A program made the position numbers and the translations under genes. Positions 33,583 through 46,686 of a stretch of DNA of 64,000 bases are shown piece by piece; position 1 is the stretch's first letter; each line of letters begins with the position of its first letter. The stretch spans positions 41,405 through 105,404 of the forward strand of contig QVRM01002401.1 of the NCBI GenBank assembly GCA_003439945.1. Direction: 5' to 3'. The DNA comes from Dermanyssus gallinae (Eukaryota; Arthropoda; Arachnida; Mesostigmata; Dermanyssidae). A model generated the notes under the pieces. That model was not told where the DNA came from. It saw only the letters and a list, made by a program, of their open reading frames with translations, and searched no databases.

Positions 33583-35130
33583 TACATTTGTATTAAATGA
33601 CGGAGGCATACCGATAGATGGTGGTTAACGGTGTATAACGTCCCTAAACGCGCTTACCAGGGGGAAATGAAGGAGGGAGTGGAGAAGAGCGAGGGTGTAG
33701 ATGATACGATGCTAGAGCTGCGCCTACAGACGTACAGTGGCGCTGGGGTTATCTCGACGGTCGGGATCCGCCCTCTGTTTTTCATTTGGTTGTTGTTGAT
33801 TGGGTCGACAACTCCGTTGATATCGAGCTCTCGGGCAAGCCGTCAGCCATCGATGTTCGTTGGTCAACTCGCCAGTCGCAAAAAATCGGTAGTAAAAATC
33901 GTAGTCAGGAGTTTGCCGGCGGTTTGACTGCTTCTTGGTTTTTGTTGGTCTTTTCGATTTGGGACATTTTTGGAGAGCGTAATCATAGCACATGCGTTGT
34001 TGCACATAACGCCTAGCGGGGCGGCAGGTAAGACAAGACTCAGAGCTACGTGACTTCTTCTACATTTCCGCCTTCCTCGTCCGCGCCTTCAAGCTCGGAA
34101 GAACGTGGCATTCCTTAGGTTAGCCTGCCCCACATGGAGGGCGTGCCTGCGCGAGCCTGCAGTGGCAAATTTGAGAACCGCACAAAAGCCGACTGTTGAT
34201 TGATTGATTTATTGGTTGACAGCTGACTATACAGTAATGATGGCAGGCATGACTGATATGATCTCAGCGGGAAATGATGTCATCGTATTGGGTAATGATA
34301 CACTGTGTGGTAATATATGTTGAAAATAACTAGTGTTCTCGATCGTCCGTTTATATTGAGAATGTATAATGAACATGCGTGCGTATCAACGAGTCACCGT
34401 TTTAAGAGCTGTGTGGTACTTAGCTGCGATCAAACGGGATACGCGCATGCCTTGAGTTCTTTTCATGAAACGCAATATTGGAACACGCAAGGTAGGCGCT
34501 TCATTGCGTGAATTGCGTATATTTCGCAGATCAAATATGTTTCGCGAATAACGCCATACCATATATCGAATGCATTTAGGGCATTTAAGTGAGCTCAACC
34601 CATCCTGACTGATTTCCTTTACACGGCGATTTAATATAATCCAGTGGTACCGCCATATTGCTACACGTTGCATCTGTATCTGTATTCTGTTGTTGTTTCC
34701 ACCATTAAGGCACGGGCGGATATTACGTAGTATGCCAGAGAAAAGTATAGCCTAACTTGTGTGCAAAGTGAAACTCCCCCTGAAGCGTTCAGGGAGTTGG
34801 TTTTAGAAAGACGGCTCTATACTCAGGCGCAGACTATGCGCAGGCTTAAAGACGGCCTTAAAGATAGGGAGCTTAAGAGCTCGATCGGTTGACAGCCGAT
34901 ATTGTTTTCATTACCGACGCTGCTGTAGATAAAGGTCGGCGTGTTGCCGTCTAAATATGGCGTGAAGGTCGTTCCTGTGAAATTAACCCTACACGCCTAA
35001 CGTTTGAGAGAACGTTGGGTCAAAGTCGATTTTAGCAAGTCGCCGCGCTAGCAGCGGCAGCAGTACCAAAATGAAATATCAGCTGCAGCCAGCCGAACCC
35101 CTCCCACTTCCACGACGGGAGATAGGCTGG
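31390..35130. other. Unassigned intronic sequence with microsatellites
   Basis: I see no recognisable domain. TA runs lie at 32441-32500, 33407-33430 and 33548-33580. A duplicated block of about 45 bp lies at 33.48 and 33.60 kb, and TTA runs at 33009-33032 and 33131-33145. The frame at 33143-33514 is hydrophobic but includes the TA run and lacks an ATG. Confidence 0.5.
33470..33640. repeat. Imperfect direct repeat with internal TA array
   Basis: GACGGTGGCATGCCTATAGA followed by TGATGGTTAGCGGTGGATA (from about 33485) recurs as GACGGAGGCATACCGATAGA with TGGTGGTTAACGGTGTATA (from about 33600). Each is preceded by TTTGCATATATA or a related TA run. Confidence 0.75.
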
Positions 35131-35138
35131 CCTTGGTC

Positions 35139-36480
35139 TTCGGGATCTTTATCTTAAAGCCCCGGAAGCCAAGAGTCGATATGCACTATGTCAGTGGTGA
35201 GACCGACGACACCAAGATTGTAAATGATGAGTGATCACAATGTCGTCAGCGTGCAGCGCCACCTGCGCCATTCCAATATTTTCCGCCCGTTATATTGAGA
35301 CAGACTATATGGAATCTAGAAGCCACGGCTCTTATCGCGACAGCAAGTAGACGAAGAGCAACGCGAAGGCGATTTGCCACACCCTCTAGGATCTCGAGAA
35401 GTTTGTCGGCGGGAACGAAGCGTGCTTGTTTTGGCGGATAGACGATGAGTGGCGGGCATCGTTTCAGCCTCCAAGTCAGTTATGTGGGTCCCCGATACGT
35501 CCACATAAGCCAGACTAGCTGGTGGGCTCGAGAGTGCCAGGTGCATGTGGCCCATATGCTGGTTGATCTTTTCTTTGTACTTGGTGCGCGTATAGTCGTA
35601 GAACGTAGTCTCTTCTTGGAGGGCGTTCGTTCACCTCGCACCAGGAGAACTGGTGAAGACCTTGGTTCAACGCAGCAACGGGGCCTGCGTGCTGGCCGGC
35701 TAGTGACAGAGCGGGAGCGGCTGATGAGGGTGTGGACGCTAGTGTGGAGAGATCAGGACATCTAAGAAATAACCCGACTGGCTGTTTATTATCAATAATT
35801 GCTTCGGTGAAGGGGTCAGCGCGGGGGACTGCGCGAATTTTTCCGGTGGACTAGCGAGAGGGACACCACGTACGAGTTTCATTTTATCAATCATGGGAAG
35901 AGCTGTCGCGCTCAGTGCCGGAAGACTTATGGGCAAGATCGGCAAATTCCGGAGGGATACGACAATAGCCTGCACAATCTGTGAAATTACGCTCGAAAGG
36001 ACCTGTGGGGTGATCCCGGTCACCATAATTTCCAACTGAGCGGGAGCCATTCAAGATTCCACCGTCTTCAGCACTCGGACCGTGATTGATGTGGCGAGAG
36101 TTTCTACGTCTAAAGAGAGATGTGGCTGTTCGAGCGCTCTGCGGACGAGTCCCCCTCATCCCGTTTCGGACAACACCGGCGTAAGTCCTGCAGAAGTTCT
36201 CATTGCAGAAGTTCTCATCGGCGTTGACAACATTGATGGGCTGGATGATAGGTACCATCTCCTCGGATGAATCCTGAGGAGAAACCGATCTTGCCCTTGC
36301 AGTTGATGAGGCCCCCTTTGAGCTCACGTTAGACAGGTGGCCGGGCTTGGCGCACGGGCGGCAGATAATCTCGGTTTGCTGACAGCAGTTTGCTAGTCCG
36401 ATGCATGACTGTTCCGGGACGGGCGCCTTTTCCGCAAACGTCAGGATGATGCGAATAAATTTCGGTTTGAAACAAAACCC
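35139..36480 (-). pseudogene. LINE remnant: gag-like ORF1 and a reverse transcriptase palm piece
   Basis: Minus-strand reading from the high end gives CRPCAKPGHLSNV (a CCHC-knuckle-like segment near 36.35 kb), FCRTYAGVVRNGMRG (the 'TYA.VV' block that closes LINE ORF1 proteins, near 36.2 kb), and a Ser/Pro-rich stretch. Near 35.23-35.27 kb it gives AQVALHADDIVITHH, an RT palm motif with intact Asp-Asp. The ORF1 and palm pieces are too close for a complete polymerase, so large parts are deleted, and frames change between them. Jockey/R1/I-type is more likely than RLE type because a gag-like ORF1 is present. Confidence 0.55.
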
Positions 36481-36980
36481 CTTTCTTCGTGGGGTTATGA
36501 ATCAACCGTATTCGTGCTCTCTCTCTGAGCCCATCTTGTTGCCGTTGTCGTCTGCGTAGGTCTTAATTGCTGCTCTCGCAGCGAAACTTTCTCTTGTCTG
36601 GTTGGGTTGCCTTGCGTGGTGACTGTGACGTCAGCGAGAGACATTTGGATCTGGGCTCCAGGCTACATGCGTTGTCTGCTGCCTCATCATGCACAACATC
36701 CGTCAACCTCTCCTGCCTGTGAGCCACAGGGAGGAGGGACACTTAAGGCACTCTTCATTAGCGTTTTGGTGGTGACCGGAGTGAAACCAGCTTCTGCAGC
36801 ATCAACAACAACAGCAAAGGTAACAACAACTGCCGTAAAAGCAGGATTAACAACAACAATAACAGCCAAGGCAACAACAATAGCCATAGGACCACAGCAG
36901 GAAACAGGAACAACAACGACGACGACGACAGCAACAACAACAGCGTTGCAATAACCGGCCCAAGCTAGACGTTTAACACT

Positions 36981-38132
36981 GGTGAGCCGCAGCATCGGGG
37001 ATTTATCTGCTAGACGTTCTCTGCTACAGGCTGTGTGTTCTTGCTGCTATTTGAAGTGCTGTAGAGAAGTGATATGACTGATGGTTCTGATCGCAATGAT
37101 GGTGGTTAGAGTGGTGGTAATAGTCGCTTCGTGGCACAGACATCGGGCAGACAGAAAAAAGACGGTCAGCATGATAGAGAGAGAAATGGGATGGGAAAAG
37201 GCTTAACCGCGATAGAAACGAGACTGCCCTCTAAAGTGCCGTCCTTTTATATTTCTTTAGTAGTCGCTCGGGCAGCTCAGTTTTTCTCGCCTTGGTTGTT
37301 CTATCTTGAGCTAGAAGGAGGGCGCCATAGAACAAGGAGCTCTGAGGAAAAGTGGCCTGACCTTTCCGCGGTCACAACTCGAAGCGTTTTTCTCCTTGCG
37401 CTCGCCTCGCTGGTATACGTTGCTTCATTCGAGGACTCATCGGTGAAAGGGCGGAATGGCCTCTAAGCACGTGTCTCTCTTACTTTCCCTCCTCTCTCTC
37501 TCTCTCGCTGTACCTTTTTAGCCTCGTCGTAATCCTCACCTCAACCGGATATCATGACTGTCTCAAATGCCTATATAGCACCCGCCAACCTGGCGCCAAT
37601 AGCCGGTCTTATAGGCTATTAGGGCCTCGGTGCACTTTTCGCTTTGCTCATATTATTTGCTGGATTACTAATAATATTATTTACTACGCCTGATATGGTT
37701 ATTACTAGACATAAGGGCAGTAAGTAGACGTTCTCTGAATACAATCGTATTTCCACATTTAAATGAAATATTAGAATCGTAAACAATATTTATTATTGTT
37801 ATTGTTTTTGTTGTTGTCGTTTATAGCAGGGTTTGTCGGCACAAACTTGCAGAATTGTAAGACAAAAAGGTCGTATTCATTTGGTCTTGTGTATATGGTA
37901 CTCACGAGCGAACTCTAAAATCGTCAGCCAGATTTCTATATTTACTGCTCTAGCCCATCCACACATATATAGCTATTCGTTACCAGTCGTTAGAATTTAA
38001 TTCGGTGCATATCAAACGACCAGTGGCAGCTGACCGATGAATGTTCGCGGATTCCTGTGAACCGCAGCTGGCTTAGTCACACGTCTCGTTGAAACAACTC
38101 TGCAAGTGAATGGCGTTATGGCGTTAATATCG
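36981..38132. other. Unassigned intronic sequence
   Basis: No domain or transposon end was recognised. A CT-rich run lies at 37491-37508. Confidence 0.4.
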
Positions 38133-38426
38133 GGTTACGCAAAGGCTGTTGAGGCTCGCCTCCGATTGCTATTAGCCGGATCTAATAGAGCCTTATGAGT
38201 TGTTGTTGACCGTTCATCCAAAATGTTGTCTAAAGTGTGTTTGTGCATTAGTGGTTTACCTGGGGATCTTCCCTTTATTTTGGTAGTCGGCAAAGTCTCA
38301 GCTTTGATCATACGGCTCGAACCGAACACATTGCATGCAGGGTTAAACTTGTTGAGTTTGTAACGAACAAAACTGCTTTTAATTCTATTTGAGGGATTAG
38401 TATTATTATCATTACAGATTCCAGAT

Positions 38427-38432
<6 letters not shown>

Positions 38433-38499
<67 letters not shown>
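38433..38499. repeat. (ATT)n microsatellite
   Basis: An essentially perfect 67-bp run of ATT, the longest pure trinucleotide array in the window. Confidence 0.95.
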
Positions 38500-38501
<2 letters not shown>

Positions 38502-39402
38502 TATCATTAGGAACCCGCGTATGCATACTCGTGTCTCCCTTTTATCGCTCCGAACGGGGCAAAACTTAAACAGAGCCTTTTTCTCATCCGTTTTTGTGTG
38601 GAAGCAGGACGATCAGGACGCTAGTTTCTGCCATCTGCCGACCACCTGCTCGAGTCGTCAAAGCCATCCAATCAAACATACTAAGAGGACAGCAACAAAG
38701 ACCAATTCACACTTACTCACTAGTATTTAACAGAACTACTACCACTACTACAGCTGTCGTTGGCGGCCAGTGGCAACCGTGGAAAATTGACCAGTTCCAA
38801 TTTGTGTTGGTCAGCCGGTGTGATATTAGCGCGCAACACAAATCTCTAGATCATTCATACTATCCCTTCAAATCATCCTGCACTCGATTCGACTAACGCA
38901 AACACATCAATCTACCTAGCGCCCTAGTTCTATAATTGACGCTGCATGTACGCTGCGACCACCAGTAACGGCATGTCGCGATCACGACAAAAGTGACAGT
39001 TGCACCGTCAACAACGTCAGCGGCGAATTGGCTATGCCATGGCTATGCCCACGGCTGGTTGACGATCAATCTTCGACAATACGAAATCATCGTATTAGCT
39101 TGCAGTGTAATTTCTGTAGAATAAGAATTATGTTTTGCACTGGACGGCGTGCGAGGGAGAAAATCAGCGACTCTGACCACAAAAAAAAACTCGTTTCGAT
39201 CCGGGGCGCCCGAACGAATGCCCGATGATGATGATGATTATTAGTATTGTTATTTTTATTATTATTACTACTACTACTATTTTGCCTAAGTAGCTTGTAT
39301 GCTTGTATGATAAAAATCTACATATGCCATATACATGTATCTATGGCACTCCCTATGGCCGATAAACGCAGATAGTACCATATCTGCAATCAAGTGGTGG
39401 CC

Positions 39403-39606
39403 ATGGAGATCGGGGAACATGACGTTGCGATGCTTCGTCACGATGCCGAAGCCAACAACATAGGCAGCCGGCGTATGTGCAAATGGTATATGGCGAGATA
39501 TATTTGTTTATTATTGGTATTTATTTTATTAACACCCGGACTGGCTAAGTGTGTTTATGTTACATCAGAGCGTTTCGACACAACCACTCATCTAGCGTTT
39601 TGCTAG
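39403..39606 (+). CDS. Small hydrophobic ORF, 67 residues, unrecognised
   Basis: ATG at 39403 is in an excellent Kozak context (GTGGCCATGG). It opens a frame with a charged N-terminal half (MEIGEHDVAMLRHDAEANN), a single predicted membrane segment (YICLLLVFILLTPGLA, about residues 34-49) and a short tail ending in a stop at 39604-39606. I recognise no family and see no splice support. It may be a chance frame; I list it because start context and membrane segment coincide and the sequence is not simple repeat. Confidence 0.2.
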   Translation: MEIGEHDVAMLRHDAEANNIGSRRMCKWYMARYICLLLVFILLTPGLAKCVYVTSERFDTTTHLAFC

Positions 39607-39863
39607 TTTTGCTATGGACCGAGCCGCCGGACATACTCCGACACGGTGTGTACCACATTTGCTCCAGCATTGTCTGCATCGACATACGTTCTGTGGTTCA
39701 TTCAAAACCCTCCGCGTTGCACACAACGTGATGAAAACCGTAGGCTGCAAAGGTACATGGCGAGAGATCAACACCTCTAAACGGTACGATGTGACCGAGG
39801 CGCCGGGTCGAAAACTCTACGGGAAACTCTAACTGACTGAAAGCCAGTGACGTTATACTTAGT

Positions 39864-39960
39864 CTGTTATTTGAACAGCAATTTGAACTACTATTTGTCT
39901 TTTATTTGAACAGCAATTTGAACTATTATTTGTCTATCATTTGAACAGCAACTTGAACAA
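39864..39960. repeat. 35-bp tandem repeat, about 2.7 copies
   Basis: The motif TTATTTGAACAGCAATTTGA recurs at 39867, 39902 and (as TCATTTGAACAGCAACTTGA) 39937, exactly 35 bp apart. Confidence 0.9.
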
Positions 39961-41515
39961 ACCATTTTGACACCGATTCGACAACTGTCAATGACAAAGT
40001 TAGTTCTTCGATACTCGCTTCAATGACGTACGGCGTCAACGATCAAGTCATTACACCAGAAGCAGTGGCCGATGTGACACGTCCGATAAAGACTCGGCAT
40101 AGACTCGCTCGCTCGCTTAGTATAGTGAGTGTAAATGTAAATTAAAAACTAAACTGGACACAAACCGCCTGAATTGAGTCCACTCATGTGAATGCAATCA
40201 TGCGATTCTCATAATGCGGACACCGATCCGAGCACAGTAGTATCACACACTCATTGATGACTCAATGCTCTATGTTATGTGACTATTCGAGGAATCAAAG
40301 GCGCACAGCTAGTGGTGACCGTGAAGCCAACGCAGAGTGTACAGGGAGAAATAGCGGAGGCCATTGTGCGATCATCAGTCGAAAGGTTTCCTTGTCTCGT
40401 CGTTTTCGTTTCTGTATCTTCTGTTCGCCTCACGGCTGCGTTCGGCCACCGCGTTAGCAACAGCAGCAACGGCCGCGTCGACAAACTGGCAAACTGTCTT
40501 CAGACCGCGTCTAGTACGTCTAGAACCACTATCGTCGCTACTCGTTTCCAGATGGACTACTTTTTGTGTCCTCTTTAGATAGAGTTCTGGATAACGAGGG
40601 AAAAATGTACCTTGTCTTTCGTTTCGGTTAATGATGATCGCGGCAAAGTCCCCTTAATGACAAAGTCCCCTCCCGGCGTTGAGTGTCGTTCAAGAGTGCC
40701 TACGCCGCAGTGTTTTTATTTCATGTTACAGTGAGCTCTCGTCCAAACAGCCGCATTAGCTGCGATCCATCCGCGGTAAACGCCGTACATATTCATCAAA
40801 CGTGGCGTTTGAGTTCGCCTTCTTCTTCTGAGTCGAACTACACAGCTAATGTCTACTGGCGACGCAGGCCGTCCGATACCATGCAAGCAGTTTCTGAAAA
40901 CACTGTGGCCCCTATCTAGAGCCAGGAATTAGGACGTACGAAAGTGATCCCTTCCGCTTTTTAAACCGCTCTCTTACATTAACCACTCGCTATTACTCCA
41001 TGATATCTGGAGTAATGGAGAGCGTTCCAGAAACCCGACTAGCCCGGCCCGTCCGGGTCCGATACGCTTGTTCCATCTTCGTCCATCTTCTCTTGTTCCA
41101 TGCGCCGATTGTCTATTGTCTGATGTTGTTGTGCGTACGTCGTCCTCGTCGTTCGTCCGCATAGCGCCGTCACGGTGAGGGTGACTTGAGTCGACTTGAC
41201 GGGCTGCGGTCTCCAAAACCCGTACGATCTGCCGGACTAATACTTGCCTGACTGCAGCGGTGGCCGCAGCTTTCTACGATTTCTACCTCCATCACCACCA
41301 TCACCACAACTACTACTACTAGTACTACTACTAGCACGGTTACTGATTGCGACTACTTCGACTAATGGACCGTCTGGCCGCAATGAGATTCGCTGTCCAT
41401 CCTCGAATGACGCCACTCATCATCGGAAGCAGCCTAGTATCAATAAATCGCTCCCGCTCTCTAGATTCTATCTCTCTTACAATTTCCGTCGCTGCCGCTT
41501 GCCATCACGGAAGTG

Positions 41516-41517
<2 letters not shown>

Positions 41518-41556
<39 letters not shown>
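41518..41556. repeat. (TA)n microsatellite
   Basis: About 38 bp of uninterrupted TA. Confidence 0.95.
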
Positions 41557-41558
<2 letters not shown>

Positions 41559-44500
41559 CCCAGTAACTATGACCAGCTGGCGGCGCGTTCGGCACGTCAG
41601 CATAAAGTGCGCTCCCACGCAAGAGCTCCAGAAGGGGTGTCGTGTTGCTGAACGAATGTTCCGCTGTTGCAAATGTGGTGCCTGTGACACGACTAAGGTT
41701 GTGGCCGATAGGGACCACCGACATGATTCTTCCTACTTAATGGGGGGCAGTGCGTTTTTCTGCTACCCAATGTTTTGCTAATTGGGATTGTTGATCGACA
41801 AACCTTCTATCTAAGTGTCCCTTTATCTGCAGGCGTAGCGCACTGGTTAACGGCGGCGACAGTACCAATCAGAGCGGCAATAGAGGAAGGTGAGGCCCAC
41901 CTCTTTCTCTCTACGATTTAGAGACGACATTTTGAAGTTTAGGACGACATTCAGGCCCGTGGCCATGACTGGATCATGGACGAAGTCTATTGGGCCGTCG
42001 TGCGTCAGTGCGTTTGTTGCTTGATGCCTGATATTTGTTTGTCTTTTCTCTGCGTAGCACACTTAGACGCTTTACGCTCAGACACCTACTTGCTAGCTTG
42101 ACACGCACGCATGTATCGTTCGTACACGACGAAAAGTCCTAAGCACGAAATGGCCTAAACATCTGCCCTGATCCTGTGGCGCTGCCAATGGTGGTGACAA
42201 TGACGCTAGCTTCTGCCCCACAGGCCAAACAAAGTGCGCTCATTCTTTAAAAGCGCTCTTGCTTGCTTTATCATACGCCACAGACGTATATTGTAAGCCA
42301 TCAATCATCCCGCTCCCTTGTGTCCCGTCTCTCTCGCTTTACTGCACAGGTTTTGGCCAGGTGCCATTGCTCGGTCCTGCCGTCCGACAGAGACTGCACC
42401 GCCCACGCCGCCCACATGATCCATGTCATGCCACTCCTCCAGGATATTGCCAGCTGGATACAACGATCGATCCTACGGCCTAACCATGCGCCAATCCGTC
42501 TTTGCGGAAGCTTCCCCGCACCCCCTTCGCCCTCCTCTCTCTGCGGAAGTTTCCCCGGGGGCGGCGCCAATGCCCCCGCGGGATCCGCACTTAGTGCGCA
42601 GCTAGCCTCTTACGCCTCTTAGAAGCAGATGCTCCGCAGGGCTTTCTGTGCGACCTTCAAGTGCAATCGAGCAGCCGACCTTTCGGCGTACACACCTACC
42701 ACTCCGTGGCGTGGTGATAGCAGCATCTTTATTTACTTCACCTAATATATATCTGTATATCAACGTTCACTTCACTGTTCATTTTATTCTTCATGTCTCT
42801 CTATCTCTCGCTCTCTCTCTTTCGCTCTCGTCCTTTTCTCTCTCTCTCTTGCTCGCCGCTAGACCCGTCAAATCAAACAAGCGCCACTCTTTCGGCTCAC
42901 ACTCTGTGACCGCCATCACTGCACGCTCTACAGCGACTGGAACTCCAACCACTACGATACATGTGGCAGCTGTATATGCATACAGCATGTGGCAGTTTGT
43001 ACTTAGATACGGCGGCTAGCGTTGTTACAGCAATCCAGCCGTTTTTCTCGATACGTGGCATTGTCGTCGTTGCCCTCATTAGGCTCCTCAATGCAGTAGT
43101 AGAGCATTGTACTGCAACAGCAATATCTGTTACTTCATTTATTCATCTATCTACCTGTCTACCTAGTGGGTACTGATAAGACATATGATCTCGGCGGGGC
43201 TGAGCGGCAGCCATGCGGTGACCACCAGATGGAAGATGTGCAGATAACGTTCCTGCCGCTGCCAACGGCTTCAACCTTACTTCAAGTTGAAGCACACGAT
43301 GCTGAGATGGCACGAGAGACGGACGGTACACATACCTATACAATATCGTCCACGCGTAACATGCAGTCTGGAGTCATAGTCAAAACTGGTCAGTCATCTA
43401 GAGGGTCTCTGTTGGTCCGCAGACGGACCGCAGATAAAAGCGCTGCCGCATTTAGGCAGCAGTCCAGCGGTCAGATGAGCTCCATCACGCTCATCCGCAT
43501 CTGTCCACATGTCCTCGTCTCGATAAGAGGTTTTTAGTAGGTGAAAGTGCCACACTAGGTGCTATTGGTTGCCAGTACCGATAGAGCATTAGCGATTCCA
43601 AACCTTCCATATTAAAACAAAATAAAAGGGTCTAGGTTATACCGGAGCACGAACCACAGGGCATCATACATAGACAGTGACGATGTGGTACGGTTGCGAC
43701 AGTTTGTCCAGTCCAATGACACCGTCAGGTGGGTTTTTCTTTGGCCCCACATGAAGGCCGCGCGGTAATTCCAGCTGCTGCTGCTGCTGCGGCGACGCTG
43801 CCGCTTGGACAACGCTTGGGACGACGCCACACCTCTACAGGCGTGATCGGTTCCATGGCCTTTCGACGCTGCTCTCGAGTAGTAAGTCAATCAATCAACG
43901 GAACTCGTAAAGCCCCCCCCCCCCCCTCCCGCCTCCTGGATAAGCCTTTAGGCCGTAATGTTTTACTTATCTATTTGAACCTTTTTGTTTCTCCGCCCAT
44001 CAATTTATCCAATTGCGTATATATTCGTTCATGGGTTTAGCAGTAGTACGGGTAGATAGATTTAAAAATCAAGATACATACATATTACCACCGTGCTGCT
44101 GTTGCTATACGGTGACGATCGTTGGCTGGCACGCACCGTTGAAAATCCTCCAGGCGTCCCTTCCATGATGCTCTCACGATACGTCTGGACACCACCACTG
44201 GCTGACGCTGGTTGGAATTTGCCATTAGGTCGTCCTCGTCGTTGTAGCGTCGATGATCTATCATGACGAGATACTCGCCCGCAGTCTGATCGGCTTACTC
44301 GAGTGCACGCTGTTTCGGAGACGGCATTCTGCCAAGGAGATCGGAGGAAATGCAGAACTGAACGCGGTTTCTCTTCGTTTCTTACGCTCTGTCTGTCTCT
44401 TATCAGCCTGGCATTTCAAACGTCTGCGCGTTGACTCTCATAGCTTCCGCTTAGTGGTCGCTCACGGACTATATCCGAATTTCTGCTAGAAATGCACATG

Positions 44501-44688
44501 TGATCCGGAAGTACAAGTGTAGTAGCTAGCTTCAAAATACATCTCAATTAGAGATCTTGCGCTGCAACAATCACAAGCTGGACGCCGCCGATGAGCTTAA
44601 GAACCAGATTGTGGTGCATTTTAAATGTTCATGATATGTGAAATTCGTTTTTCCTTTACAATGAATGATGCTGCATGCACGGATACAT

Positions 44689-44693
<5 letters not shown>

Positions 44694-44747
<54 letters not shown>
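44694..44747. repeat. (TA)n microsatellite
   Basis: About 52 bp of uninterrupted TA following GCGCATATAT. Confidence 0.95.
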
Positions 44748-44751
<4 letters not shown>

Positions 44752-45781
44752 TGATGATTTAACTATTCAGCTTTGAGTGCAACCGCTGTTCTATGTGTTG
44801 TGGCGATGATAACATGTACCCGTATACGATGAATGCAACGTACATATATAGAATGTATATGATGTGAATTGTATGCCCGCATAGTTTACATAGGGGTTAA
44901 GAGGTTAAGCGGTTGTGTTTTCGTTTTCAACCTGCTGCAGAATGAGGTATTCGGCAGGCATTTATATAACTGACGTTTAGCGATTATAGTAGTATGTAGA
45001 TATGACCTATCGGCAAAATAGTAGTAGTAGTAGTAGTCGGTTTTAATAGGAAACCCACAATTGTAATTACAGTTACGATAAATAATAATTTAAAAAGTCC
45101 TAGTCTAATTCGGACCCAATTTTTCTACCTTTATCTTACACCTAAAAAACTAGTAGTAATACATAAACATATACATATACAAATTCTTGTTGTGAGGAGG
45201 AACTGTGTTAATTAATGCTAAGAACAACATTGCCGGAAAAGTTCCACATGGACCGAATAGCGGAACAGCGTGGCAGCAGCATGTACGATGCAACAAAAAA
45301 AAGGTCATCCCCAATCGAAATGGTTGTGACCCCTGCATGATGTTCTCGTAGACGGCGTCGGCGGCGGCGTAGCAAGGAAGGTCGATGCACACACAGTGCA
45401 AGATCGAGCAGCAAAACCAACAGTAGTGGCAGCAGGCAAGAGAATGTCAACGCCACAGTGTTCTGCAGAAGATTTGCCTTTCCCTTTCTTTGCTCTATGT
45501 TCTATTGAACTTTCTGTCTCTTCTTTATCTTCACTTTTTGTTTGGCTCTTCTTTCACCCTTTCTCTGCACGCCATCTTGTTCCTTCTGCTATGCTGTCAG
45601 TCGGTGCCATTTGCTACGCGCGGACACGCAGACACGATGATAACACGCAGATGCATTCGCGTGTCGTACATTTTCCACCCTCAAGTCTTGAAGAAACCAC
45701 CTTTATGCTTGCTTCGCCTTCCGCCATGCAGGCTACCTTTTTCGACTTTTTCTTCTTAGGGCGCGATATTTACTTCTACTA

Positions 45782-45963
45782 AAAGTAAAGTTTTCGAGCT
45801 GACCCTCAGCCAAGATTTAACGTCCACGGAGCTGTTCTTCACATTGCTTCATAGACGGACCCCCATAACTATAAATGTGCAACGGTGGGGCTCGAACTCG
45901 CGAACCTATGCGTCTCCTCCGGTTGCGAGACGCAGACTTAAGCCACCACGCCACCGGGCTCGA
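45782..45963 (-). mobile_element. tRNA-derived SINE (family B), full-length copy with TSD
   Basis: Same element as 5926-6107, in minus orientation. The head is CGAGCCCGGTGGCGTGGTGG, box B is AGTTCGAGCCC, the body CCGTGGACGTTAAATC and the end GAAAACTTTACTTT. A 17-18-bp direct repeat CGATATTTACTTCTACT flanks it (45764-45781 and 45964-45981). Length is about 182 bp, identical to the 5.9-kb copy. The long intact TSD suggests a fairly recent insertion. Confidence 0.9.
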
Positions 45964-46224
45964 CGATATTTACTTCTACTACTACGACTGCTATTGATGG
46001 TGATGGTGATGTAATGGTGGTTGACGACAGTTGGCTCTGCGTCACGTTCGCTCACTGACACATTATCCTGCGCATGATTTGCCTGGACGATTGTGTGACC
46101 TCGCATTGTATTTTCCTCTTCTATCTCGTTCTTCCTGCACCTCGCCTTCTCAGTCTTGGGTATATCAACGACGACGGTGGTGGTGGCGACGGCCATGACA
46201 ACAGTGGTACTTTTGTTGTCACTA

Positions 46225-46445
46225 TTAGAGCTACTGTTGATGATACTCTCGAGATTTGACTGTTAATGGTATTCTCGAGATTTGACTGTTAATGATACTC
46301 TCGATTTTACTGTTGACGCTGCTCTCGACAACTTTACTATTAATGTGCATTTTCGATGGTACTCCTTTGATCCTATGGCTGATGGAAGTCTTCATGGAAC
46401 AGTTGATGGTACTAGTGCTTTCGATGGTGCTGTGTTAATGGTACT
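46225..46445. repeat. Degenerate minisatellite, unit about 27 bp
   Basis: The motif ACTGTTAATGATACTCTCGA recurs with growing divergence from 46225 to about 46445 (GTTGATGATACTCTCGAGAT, GTTAATGGTATTCTCGAGAT and so on). Confidence 0.75.
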
Positions 46446-46505
46446 CTGAGGGGTGCGGTTAATGGTCGGTCGTCCTGATGGTCGGTAGGTGGTGTGCTGC
46501 CGGTG

Positions 46506-46686
46506 GTCGAGCCCGGTGGTGCATGCGCGTGCGCCTCGCGACCGGAGAAGACACATAGGTTCAACACGGATTCGAGTCCCACCGTTGCACATTTGTATTT
46601 ATGGGGTTGTCCATCTTACGAAGCAACGCGAAACCAGTCGTGCCGTGGACGTTAAACGTTGACTGAAGGTCAGCCCGAAAATGTTT
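46506..46686 (+). mobile_element. tRNA-derived SINE (family B), diverged copy with TSD
   Basis: Plus-oriented copy that begins TCGAGCCCGGTGGTGCATGC. It retains GATTCGAGTCCCACCG (box B), GCACATTTGTATTTATGGGG, CCGTGGACGTTAAACG and a CAGCCCGAAAATGTTTA end. The flanks AGGTGGTGTGCTGC (about 46487) and AGGTGGAGTGCTGC (about 46687) look like an aged target duplication. Box A is damaged. It lies only 540 bp from the 45.8-kb copy, in inverted orientation. Confidence 0.8.

Larger units (their letters stand above)
39607..45763. other. Unassigned intronic sequence
   Basis: No recognisable gene. A 35-bp tandem repeat lies at 39864-39960 and TA arrays at 41518-41556 and 44694-44747. A C run at 43911-43926 and a GC-rich patch at 42.5-42.6 kb with a repeated CGGAAGCTTCCCCGC-type motif are also visible. 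Short open frames lack domain motifs. Confidence 0.45.

Noticed and set aside
38135..38329. 64-residue minus ORF (MFGSSRMIKAETLPTTKIKG...)
   Set aside because: It looks moderately protein-like, but I could not tie it to a family, a splice site or a neighbouring exon, so I do not annotate it.
42263..42622. 119-residue plus ORF with a mixed composition
   Set aside because: No ATG-supported start or domain motif, and it contains a duplicated CGGAAG..CCCCG patch. Insufficient evidence.
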